DNA from: Candidatus Baltobacteraceae bacterium
GTDB lineage: Bacteria > Vulcanimicrobiota > Vulcanimicrobiia > Vulcanimicrobiales > Vulcanimicrobiaceae
NCBI GenBank assembly: GCA_036489885.1
Contig: DASXEW010000003.1
Span: forward strand, 1,922,001-1,986,000
Length of the DNA stretch: 64,000 bases
Direction of reading: 5' to 3'
The stretch's first letter is position 1. Each line of letters begins with the position of its first letter. Shown here in pieces: positions 42,420 through 50,072 of the stretch. Below the pieces are notes generated by a model. That model searched no databases. It worked only from the letters and a program-made list of their open reading frames with translations, and was not told where the DNA came from. A program made the position numbers and the translations under genes.

Positions 42420-43021
42420 GCGATCTGCTGCGGCTGACCGACTTGCAAATCGATGCGCTCAAAGAAATAGCGAACATCGGTGCTGGTCATGCAGCCACAG
42501 CCCTCTCGCAGCTGCTCAATACCACGATCAAGATGGAAGCACCGCGCGCCGAAGTCATTCGGTTCGGCGAGGTGTATTCGCGCGTAATCGACGCGCGCGT
42601 CTACGCAGTCTTGCACGTCTACGTCCGGGGCGGCGTACCCGGGCATTTGGTCGTCATGTTCGATCATCAGGATGCGCTCGATTTCGTCGGAATGTTTCTC
42701 AAGCGCGTCGGCGGTGATCTGCAGCTTTACGATGCCGTCGTGGAAACGACGCTCAAAGAGCTTGCCAACATCGTTGCGTCCTCGTATCTGAGCGCGGTCG
42801 TTCAGCTCACCGGCAAGAACATGATTCCGTCGGTCCCAGTCATATCGTACGGTTCGCTTCAGGCGACGTTCGAAGCGCTGATGCCGAACTCGCCGCAGCG
42901 CGACGTTCTGTTCGTCGAGTCGACCTTTCTCGATCGCGGTGCGAAGATATGCGGTCATCTCGTCTTCGTTCCGGAGGCGGGTTCGCTCGAACCGCTCCTG
43001 GCTGCGTTCGGCGTCGGGTGA
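42416..43021 (+). CDS. cheC: CheY-P phosphatase CheC
   Basis: A 201-residue protein with both CheC active sites: D-x3-E-x2-N in DALKEIANIGAGHAATALSQ and E-x2-N in TLKELANIVASSYLSAV. CheC removes phosphate from CheY and often acts with the deamidase CheD; no cheD is seen in the window. GTG overlaps the cheY stop, and its own stop overlaps the cheA GTG. Confidence 0.94.
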   Translation: MSDLLRLTDLQIDALKEIANIGAGHAATALSQLLNTTIKMEAPRAEVIRFGEVYSRVIDARVYAVLHVYVRGGVPGHLVVMFDHQDALDFVGMFLKRVGGDLQLYDAVVETTLKELANIVASSYLSAVVQLTGKNMIPSVPVISYGSLQATFEALMPNSPQRDVLFVESTFLDRGAKICGHLVFVPEAGSLEPLLAAFGVG

Positions 43022-44721
43022 ACGAAGAGCCGTTCGATCGAGCCGAGCTTCTCCGGTATTTCAAAGATGAGTCGGAGGAGCTGCTTCAGCAGATCGACGC
43101 AGATCTGCTCAAGCTGGAGCCGCTTGCGGCCTCCGCGCGCTCCGACCCCGAGACGGTCAACTCACTCTTTCGTGCGCTGCACACGATCAAAGGCAGCGCC
43201 GGCATGCTCGAGCTTGGCGACGTCGCCACGTTTGCGCATAAACTCGAGAACGTCTGCGACCTGGTCCGCAACGGCCGTCTTCCGATTTCGAGCGTTCTTA
43301 TTGAGATACTGTTCGAAGGGCGTGACTTGCTCACGGCTCTCATTCGCGCCGGAACCGACGGTACGCCGGCGACACGCAGCGGTGCCGGTTTCGCGGAGCG
43401 TCTCGAGACGGTCGTTCTGCGCCACACGCGCTCGGAAGATGAAGAAGCGCAGCACGTTACCGCCGATCCCGCGACGGCGAGCGCAGGCAAAGCCCGTCCA
43501 CGGACGATCCGCGTCGACATCGCACGGTTGGACGTGCTGCTCGACCTGGTCGGTGAGCTCGTTATCACCAAGAACCGGATCATGCAGATCAGCACGATGC
43601 TGACGCGTGGCGAAGCCGCCGATGCCGCTAAACTCGTGGCACAGCTCAATACCGCGGCCGCCCTTTTGGCGCGCACGAGCACCGATCTTCAAGAAGCCGT
43701 CATGCACTCGCGCATGGTTCGCATCGCGGGAGTGTTCGAACGCTTCCCGCGGGTCGTTCGCGATCTCGCAAAGTCACGCGGCAAAGAAATCGAGCTGGCG
43801 ATCGAGGGCGCCGAAACGGACCTGGACAAGACTATCGTCGACGAGATCGGCGAACCGCTGATGCATCTCGTGCGCAACTGCGTCGATCACGGAATTGAAT
43901 CGCCCAAACGCCGCCGTGAATGCGGGAAGGATCCGGTCGGAAAGATCGAGCTGCGCGCCGCTCACGAAGGGAATAGCGTCGTGGTGCAGATTCGCGACGA
44001 TGGCGGCGGGGTCGATTTGGATCGCGTAAGAGAACGCGGGCTTGCACTCGGACTTATCGCAGCGGATGCGGTTCAGACCGAACGCGACCTTTTGGAATTG
44101 TTGTTCGTCCCCGGTTTCTCCACAGCGCGGACGGTCAGCGAAATCTCGGGACGCGGCGTCGGCATGGATGTCGTGCATCGCGCGATCGGCCGTCTTTCCG
44201 GAACGCTTGAAATAGCCTCGCGGCCTGGTGAGGGGACAACCTTCACGATTCGGCTGCCGCTCACGCTCGCGATTCTCGGCGCATTGCTGGTGCGCATTGC
44301 GGGCGAGCTCTACGCGATTCCGATCGACGCGGTTGGCGAGTCGTTGCGCTTGGATGCGAGTGAGATCGCGCGCAGCCAAAGCGGCGAGTCGATCGTTCAT
44401 CGCGACCGCTTCTTGCCGGTGATCCGCGGCGCAGAATTCTTCGAGCTTAGCAGCAGAGGCCGCGAAAGCGGGAGCGTGCTCGTCGTCGTACTCCGCGCAG
44501 CCGATCGTGAAGTCGGCCTCGTCGTCGACGAGTTCGTCGGCGACCAGGAGATCGTCGTCAAACCACTTTCCGAACTGGTCGGTCCGATCGCCGGGATCGC
44601 GGGCGGTACGATCCTCGGAGATGGCTCGATCGCACTGATTCTAGATCCGAACGCGCTCGTGAGCGAAGTTCATCGCGGGCCCGGATCGGTCGTTATTTCC
44701 GGAGCCATGCCCCAACGATGA
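43018..44721 (+). CDS. cheA: Chemotaxis histidine kinase CheA lacking the P2 domain
   Basis: This 567-residue kinase has P1 with phospho-His55 (FRALHTIKGSAGML), then only about 45 residues of linker before the P3 dimerisation helices (IARLDVLLDLVGELVITKNR near 168-187). P4 has NCVDHGIESPKRR, IRDDGGGVD, SGRGVGMDVV and GEGTTFTIRLPLTLA; P5 is the CheW-like C-terminus. The CheY-binding P2 domain (normally about 100 residues) is missing. GTG at 43018 overlaps the cheC stop; an earlier in-frame start lies in cheC. Confidence 0.95.
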   Translation: MNEEPFDRAELLRYFKDESEELLQQIDADLLKLEPLAASARSDPETVNSLFRALHTIKGSAGMLELGDVATFAHKLENVCDLVRNGRLPISSVLIEILFEGRDLLTALIRAGTDGTPATRSGAGFAERLETVVLRHTRSEDEEAQHVTADPATASAGKARPRTIRVDIARLDVLLDLVGELVITKNRIMQISTMLTRGEAADAAKLVAQLNTAAALLARTSTDLQEAVMHSRMVRIAGVFERFPRVVRDLAKSRGKEIELAIEGAETDLDKTIVDEIGEPLMHLVRNCVDHGIESPKRRRECGKDPVGKIELRAAHEGNSVVVQIRDDGGGVDLDRVRERGLALGLIAADAVQTERDLLELLFVPGFSTARTVSEISGRGVGMDVVHRAIGRLSGTLEIASRPGEGTTFTIRLPLTLAILGALLVRIAGELYAIPIDAVGESLRLDASEIARSQSGESIVHRDRFLPVIRGAEFFELSSRGRESGSVLVVVLRAADREVGLVVDEFVGDQEIVVKPLSELVGPIAGIAGGTILGDGSIALILDPNALVSEVHRGPGSVVISGAMPQR

Positions 44722-45188
44722 CGACAACAGCCGACACGCGGCAGATCGTCGTGTTCGCGTTGCAAAGCAACGAATTCGGTATCGACATCGGGCAGGTTCG
44801 TGAGATCGACCGGTTGGTGCCGATAACGCGCGTGCCGCGCGTTCCCGCACATGTCGAAGGGATCATCAACTTGCGTGGCCAGCTCGTGCCCATCGTGGAC
44901 TTGCGCACGCGCCTGGGCATGCCGCATGCTGCCCCGACCAAAATGGCGCGCATCATCGTCGCCGAAATCGGGCCTCGCAGCATCGGTATGATCGTCGATG
45001 AAGTCCGTGAAGTCGTTCGTATCCCGACGGATCAGATCGAACAAAGCGAAGGGGTGCTCGAAGGGCTCGCAAACGAGTTCATCGGCGCTCTGGCGAGAAT
45101 CGATGAGCGCTTGATCATTCTGTTGGACGTGGAAAAGGTGCTCGGACCGGAGGCACCCACCGTTCTGACGGATAAAGAAAGCGTGTGA
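44718..45188 (+). CDS. cheW: Chemotaxis coupling protein CheW
   Basis: A 156-residue SH3-like adaptor linking CheA to chemoreceptors: VVFALQSNEFGIDIGQVREI, RVPRVPAHVEGIINLRGQLV then PIVDLRTRLGM, and IVDEVREVVRIPTDQIEQS. ATG overlaps the cheA stop and the stop overlaps the next small gene. No receptor gene is in the window. Confidence 0.95.
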   Translation: MTTTADTRQIVVFALQSNEFGIDIGQVREIDRLVPITRVPRVPAHVEGIINLRGQLVPIVDLRTRLGMPHAAPTKMARIIVAEIGPRSIGMIVDEVREVVRIPTDQIEQSEGVLEGLANEFIGALARIDERLIILLDVEKVLGPEAPTVLTDKESV

Positions 45189-45430
45189 TGCAGACGCCGA
45201 CCGAACACGTGCAAGGAAATGGCGTTCCGCCCGAATCCAACGCGGCGCGGGATGCGACGCTGCGCCGTACGCTCTTCTGGCTTGGCGTAGCCGGCGTTTC
45301 GGCTGCAGTGACGTTCGTCGTCATCCGTTCCGCGCTGCGGCGTCCGCCTGCTGATCCGACAACACAACGGATCGAGGCGTTGATCGACGAGGCGAATCGG
45401 CTCCTGCGGGCCCTCGAAGAACAAAAATAG
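45185..45430 (+). CDS. Small single-pass membrane protein in the chemotaxis operon
   Basis: An 81-residue protein with a hydrophilic N-terminus, one membrane helix at about 30-48 (LFWLGVAGVSAAVTFVVIR) and a charged C-terminal helix (IEALIDEANRLLRALEE). Start is GTG at 45185 overlapping the cheW stop, or ATG one codon later. I do not recognise a family. The operon position suggests a link to chemotaxis or simple read-through. Confidence 0.65.
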   Translation: MMQTPTEHVQGNGVPPESNAARDATLRRTLFWLGVAGVSAAVTFVVIRSALRRPPADPTTQRIEALIDEANRLLRALEEQK

Positions 45431-46782
45431 AGATCGGCAGCGAACACGACGTTCGCTTCACCGACCTGCTCGCAAACGGTCAGGGCGTCGGTAGAGTAGA
45501 TTCGCAAGTGGTCTTCGTATGGGGACCGCTGCCGGACGAGCGCGCCCGCATTCGCATCACTGAGATGAAGAAATCGTATGCGGTCGGCGAGCTGATCGAA
45601 ATCATCGAGTATTCGCCGCAACGAGCGACGCCGTTTTGTCCCGTCTTCGGAACGTGCGGCGGATGCCAAGTGCAGCATCTCTCATATCCGGCCCAGCTTG
45701 CGTGGAAGTCACGGCTGGTTCGTGATGCGCTCGAACGCATCGGTGGATTCTCAGGCGTGCAGGTCGCTCCGGCGGTCGGCATGGATCAGCCGCGCGGCTA
45801 CCGCAACAAAATGGCGCTCGTCGTAGAGCGGTTAAACGAGCGCGTCGCATTCGGCTTCTATCAGATGCGCAGTCACGCGTTTGTCTCGATCGATGCGTGT
45901 CCCGTCGTCTTGCCGCAGCTCGATGCGGAGATCGCCGCGCTGCGGCAGGCAGCCGATGATTCGAAACTCGGCGGCGCTTTCGCAAACGTCAAGCACGTGA
46001 TCGCACGGGCGGGGGCATCGACCGGTGAAAGCGTGACCGCCCTGACGACGCAGGAGCCTTCACCGCAAATCGCTTCGGCGGCGGCGGAGTTGGCAAAACG
46101 TTTGCCCGGCACGAAAGGGATAAGCAACTCGTTCTCACCGCCGAGCGCAAATGCGATTCTCGGACGGAAACAGCGAGTTGTATGGGGCGAAAGCGAGATG
46201 GAAGAGCGCATCGCGCTGCCGGCCGGTTCTGAGGTCCGCTATCGCGTCTCGGCGGCTTCGTTTTTTCAAATCAACACCGCGATGGTTGGGCGATTGTTCG
46301 AGAAACTCGCGCAGCTACCGAAGCCTAGCAACGTCGTCGATCTGTATTGCGGTGCCGGAACGTTCTCGATTTGGTTCGCACTCGGTGGCGCGACCGTGAC
46401 GGGAATCGAAGAGAATCCCGCCGCGATTCGTGAAGCGAAGGACAACGCGATCCTGAACGGGGTCGCGAACAAGACGCAATTCCTGTGCGGCCGTGTCGAG
46501 TCACTCCTCGGAAAGCCCGAGGGTCGCAAGGCGCTACGAGCAGACCTTGCTTTTCTCGATCCGCCGCGAAAGGGCAGCGACGTGCAGACGCTCGATGCGC
46601 TTGCGGCGGCACGGATCCCGGCCATCTGGTATCTGTCCTGCAATCCCGCGACGTTGGCGCGCGACCTCGCGCATCTGCGTACGGCCGGATACGTGCTGGA
46701 AGAGACGACCCCGTTCGACTTCTTTCCGCAGACGGGTCACGTCGAGACGCTTGCTCGCGTGCGAAGGCAGGATGCTGCTTAG
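45427..46782 (+). CDS. rlmD: 23S rRNA (uracil-C5)-methyltransferase, RlmD/RlmCD type
   Basis: SAM-dependent m5U methyltransferase with an N-terminal TRAM domain, a 4Fe-4S cluster (CPVFGTCGGC) and the catalytic domain: FFQINTAM, DLYCGAGTFS, FLDPPRKG and the nucleophile in YLSCNPATLARDL. The TRAM strand EIGSEHDVRFTDLLANGQGV is encoded from 45430, but the first ATG/GTG/TTG in frame is GTG at 45508, which would delete most of TRAM. An ATA codon at 45427, overlapping the previous stop, is the only plausible early start; an assembly error is the other explanation. The exact target uridine is not decided by sequence alone. Confidence 0.85.
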   Translation: MEIGSEHDVRFTDLLANGQGVGRVDSQVVFVWGPLPDERARIRITEMKKSYAVGELIEIIEYSPQRATPFCPVFGTCGGCQVQHLSYPAQLAWKSRLVRDALERIGGFSGVQVAPAVGMDQPRGYRNKMALVVERLNERVAFGFYQMRSHAFVSIDACPVVLPQLDAEIAALRQAADDSKLGGAFANVKHVIARAGASTGESVTALTTQEPSPQIASAAAELAKRLPGTKGISNSFSPPSANAILGRKQRVVWGESEMEERIALPAGSEVRYRVSAASFFQINTAMVGRLFEKLAQLPKPSNVVDLYCGAGTFSIWFALGGATVTGIEENPAAIREAKDNAILNGVANKTQFLCGRVESLLGKPEGRKALRADLAFLDPPRKGSDVQTLDALAAARIPAIWYLSCNPATLARDLAHLRTAGYVLEETTPFDFFPQTGHVETLARVRRQDAA

Positions 46783-46801
46783 GGAGAATTCGCCTTAGCT
46801 T

Positions 46802-47095
46802 ATGGCCAGCCCCGATCTTGACGTCCGCTACGTTGCAAAGCTTGCTCGCATTGCCCTAACCGACGACGAGGCGCGCACCTATGGTGCGCAGCTCGCCGAC
46901 ATCCTGGGCCATGTTGCCGCGCTCAATGAGCTCGATACCTCGGATGTAGCAGCGACGGCGCAAGTGATCGAGTCACGCAACGTCGAGCGCGAGGATTCGC
47001 CGGCGCTCTGCTTGACACGCAGCGAAGCGTTGGCTGGCGCTCCCCGCGAGCAGGGCGGATACTTTCGCGTGCCGCGCATCATCGGTGAATCATAA
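46802..47095 (+). CDS. gatC: Aspartyl/glutamyl-tRNA amidotransferase subunit C
   Basis: A 97-residue subunit that holds GatA and GatB together. The family pattern is VRYVAKLARIALTDDEARTY and LADILGHVAALNELDT, ending with the GGYFRVPRI motif. ATG at 46802 begins it, and its stop overlaps the gatA ATG (TAATG). Together gatC-A-B forms the complex that converts misacylated Glu-tRNA(Gln) and/or Asp-tRNA(Asn). Confidence 0.95.
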   Translation: MASPDLDVRYVAKLARIALTDDEARTYGAQLADILGHVAALNELDTSDVAATAQVIESRNVEREDSPALCLTRSEALAGAPREQGGYFRVPRIIGES

Positions 47096-48582
47096 TGGCT
47101 GATTCGCTGATCGAGATGACCGCCGCCGAGACGGCGCGCAAGGTCAATGCACGCGAACGCTCGGCGCGCGAGATCGCCCTGGCGACGTTCGAACGCGTGC
47201 GCCGAACCGACGGCGAGGTCGGCGCATTCCTTACGCTAACGGAAGACCTTGCGCTCGCGCACGCAGATCGAGTCGATGAACGCATTGCAGCGGGCGAGAG
47301 CCTTCCGCTTGCCGGAGTGCCGCTTGCCGTCAAAGACAACATGTGCCTGCGTGGTACGCAGACGACCGCGGGTTCGAAGATATTGCTCGGTTGGAATGCG
47401 CCATACACGGCAACGGCCGTGCAGCGCATCCTCGACGCGGGCGCGATCCCAATCGGCAAGACGAATCTGGACGAGTTTGCTATGGGCAGCTCGTGCGAGA
47501 ATTCGGCGCTCGGCGTTACTCGCAATCCGTACGATGCGCAGCGCGTCCCGGGCGGAAGTTCCGGCGGCAGCGCAGCAGCAGTGGCGAGCTACGAAAGCAC
47601 GATCGGTCTCGGCAGCGATACCGGCGGTTCGATTCGTGAGCCGGCGGCGTTTTGCAATATCGTCGGATTCAAACCGACGTATGGGCGCGTCTCGCGCTAC
47701 GGATTGATCGCCTTTGCATCGAGTCTCGATCAAATCGGGCCGCTGACGCGGAGCGTCGAGGATGCGGCGCTCGCGTATGACGCAATTGCGGGCGTCGATC
47801 CGATGGACGCAACCAGCGTTGACGTTCCGCATGAGAGCACCGCGACGAGCTTGCGCCAGGATCTCAAAGGCCTCCGCGTCGGCATCGTCAAGGAATACCG
47901 CGCGAAGTCGCTTGGCCCGGCCATCGATGAAGTTTATGCCAAAGCGTACGCCGACCTCGAGACGCTCGGCGCCGAGATCGTCGAGATCGGGTTGCCGACG
48001 GCGGATTATGGGATCGCGACATATTATTTGATCGCGCCCGCGGAGTGCTCGTCGAATCTCGCGCGTTTCGACGGCGTGCGCTACGGATTGCGCGTCGAAG
48101 GCAACGACATGGCTGAGACCTACGACCGCACGCGCGCGGCCGGTTTCGGTCCGGAAGTCAAACGCCGTATCTTGATCGGTACGCACGCGCTTTCGAGCGG
48201 CTACTATGATGCGTATTATTTGAAGGCGCAAAAGGCGCGCACGAAAATCGCGGCTGATTTCGAAAATGCCTTCGGAGCCTGCGACGTCATCGCAGCACCG
48301 GCGGCCGCATCTCCGGCGTTCCGCCTGGGCGCGAAGAGCGACCCGTACAGCATGTATCTGATGGACTACTATACGATCCCGGTATCGCTTGCGGGCTTAC
48401 CTTCGATCTCGGTCCCATGCGGTTGGGCGCGTCCGGACGACGGCGCGGAAGAAATGCCGCTCGGCTTGCAGCTCACCGCGCCACTCTTCGGCGAGAGGCT
48501 GCTGCTCGGTGCAGCACATGCGTATGAAATCGCGACGAAGCATGCGAAGAAACACGCTCCGCGCATCGGCGTGAGGGCATAG
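47095..48582 (+). CDS. gatA: Aspartyl/glutamyl-tRNA amidotransferase subunit A
   Basis: Amidase-signature glutaminase subunit of 495 residues. The Ser-cisSer-Lys triad regions are visible: the lysine in AGVPLAVKDNMC, the GGSSGGSAAAVA loop and the nucleophile in LGSDTGGSIREPA. It supplies ammonia to GatB. ATG at 47095 overlaps gatC, and gatB follows after 2 bases. Confidence 0.96.
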   Translation: MADSLIEMTAAETARKVNARERSAREIALATFERVRRTDGEVGAFLTLTEDLALAHADRVDERIAAGESLPLAGVPLAVKDNMCLRGTQTTAGSKILLGWNAPYTATAVQRILDAGAIPIGKTNLDEFAMGSSCENSALGVTRNPYDAQRVPGGSSGGSAAAVASYESTIGLGSDTGGSIREPAAFCNIVGFKPTYGRVSRYGLIAFASSLDQIGPLTRSVEDAALAYDAIAGVDPMDATSVDVPHESTATSLRQDLKGLRVGIVKEYRAKSLGPAIDEVYAKAYADLETLGAEIVEIGLPTADYGIATYYLIAPAECSSNLARFDGVRYGLRVEGNDMAETYDRTRAAGFGPEVKRRILIGTHALSSGYYDAYYLKAQKARTKIAADFENAFGACDVIAAPAAASPAFRLGAKSDPYSMYLMDYYTIPVSLAGLPSISVPCGWARPDDGAEEMPLGLQLTAPLFGERLLLGAAHAYEIATKHAKKHAPRIGVRA

Positions 48583-48584
48583 TC

Positions 48585-50072
48585 GTGGCGATTGCATCCG
48601 AGAGCGTCCGCACAAAATACCAGGCCGTGATTGGGCTCGAGTGTCACGTTGAGCTCAAGACCGCGACAAAGATGTTCTGCGGGTGCAAGAATGAGTTCGG
48701 CGGCGAACCGAACACGAAGGTTTGTCCGGTTTGTCTTGGCTTCCCCGGCGCACTACCCGTGCCGAACAAGAAAGCGATCGAGCTGACGATCAAGGCGGGT
48801 CTCGCGTTTGGGTCGGAGATCCCGCGTTTCTCGAAATTCGATCGCAAGAACTATTTCTATCCCGACATGCCAAAAGATTATCAGATCTCGCAGTACGACA
48901 TGCCGCTCTGCAAGGGCGGCGTCGTCGAGTTCTGGCTCGAGAACGGTGCGCGCGGCGAGTGCCGTCTCACGCGCATCCATCTCGAAGAAGACACGGGCAA
49001 GTCGACGCATGCCGGATCCAGCGACGGTCGCCTTGCGGGCAGTACGTATTCGCTGGTTGATTTCAATCGCGCCGGCGTTCCGCTCATGGAGTGTGTATCG
49101 GAGCCGGATTTGCGCACGGCCGAAGAGGCCGTCGGGTATCTCGAAGCGCTCAAGCGAACCTTCGTGCAGCTCGGCGTTTCCGACGTCAAGATGGAAGAAG
49201 GCTCGTTGCGTTGCGATGCCAACGTTTCGATCCGTGCCACCGGAAGCACGACGCTCGGCACGAAGGCCGAGATAAAGAATATGAATTCATTCAAGTCGGT
49301 ACGGCTTGCAATCGAATCGGAGATCGCGCGTCAGATCGAGCTCCTGGAGTCGGGTAACCGTGTGACGCAAGAAACGCGTGGTTGGGACGAGAGTTCCGGC
49401 ACGACGCATTCACAGCGATCGAAAGAAGAAGCGCACGACTACCGGTACTTTCCGGACCCGGATCTCGTGCCGCTCGAATTCGAAGCGGCCTGGATCGAGG
49501 AGCTGCGTTCGACGCTACCGGATCCACCGTTCAAGCGCTACGTCCGCTACGTCGACCAATACGAACTGCCGACAAAGAATGCGGCGCAGCTCGTGGAGAA
49601 CCCGGCCTGGGAAGTGTTGCTCGATGGTGCGGTGCGTCGCGGCGTCAAGCCGAAAAGCTACGCGAACCTGCTCTTAGGCGACGTTGCGAAGAAACAAAAT
49701 GAAGATGGCCTAAGCGAGCCGGCAGCGACCTTTACAATCCCGGCGTCGTCCGAGTTCGTCAAGCTGATCGAGAATGGAACGATCACCTCCAAAGCGGCGA
49801 AGGAGATGTTTCCGCGCATTTGGAGCGGCGAGATCACCGATCCGGCGGAGTACGTCAAGCGTGAAGGGCTGGCGCAGTCGAGCGATCGCGACGAGATCAA
49901 GAAATTCGTCGATGAGGTCATCGCAACCAACGCCGATGCGGTCGCGGAAATTCGCAAAGGCAAAGAACGTGCGCTGCAGTTTCTGCTGGGCCAAGTCATG
50001 AAAGCGAGTCGCGGGAAAGCCAATCCTGCCCTCGTCAACGAGCTCTTGCGGGAGGCGATTGGCAGCGGCTAG
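48585..50072 (+). CDS. gatB: Aspartyl/glutamyl-tRNA amidotransferase subunit B
   Basis: The kinase/transamidase subunit of 495 residues. Motifs are IGLECHVELKTATKMFCGC with zinc-type cysteines (CGC and CPVCLGFPG), KNYFYPDMPKDYQISQYDMP and HLEEDTGKS, with the C-terminal YqeY-like tRNA-binding domain (GQVMKASRGKANPALVNELL). GTG at 48585 starts it. Its end overlaps the mutS2 TTG by 14 bases. Confidence 0.96.
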   Translation: MAIASESVRTKYQAVIGLECHVELKTATKMFCGCKNEFGGEPNTKVCPVCLGFPGALPVPNKKAIELTIKAGLAFGSEIPRFSKFDRKNYFYPDMPKDYQISQYDMPLCKGGVVEFWLENGARGECRLTRIHLEEDTGKSTHAGSSDGRLAGSTYSLVDFNRAGVPLMECVSEPDLRTAEEAVGYLEALKRTFVQLGVSDVKMEEGSLRCDANVSIRATGSTTLGTKAEIKNMNSFKSVRLAIESEIARQIELLESGNRVTQETRGWDESSGTTHSQRSKEEAHDYRYFPDPDLVPLEFEAAWIEELRSTLPDPPFKRYVRYVDQYELPTKNAAQLVENPAWEVLLDGAVRRGVKPKSYANLLLGDVAKKQNEDGLSEPAATFTIPASSEFVKLIENGTITSKAAKEMFPRIWSGEITDPAEYVKREGLAQSSDRDEIKKFVDEVIATNADAVAEIRKGKERALQFLLGQVMKASRGKANPALVNELLREAIGSG

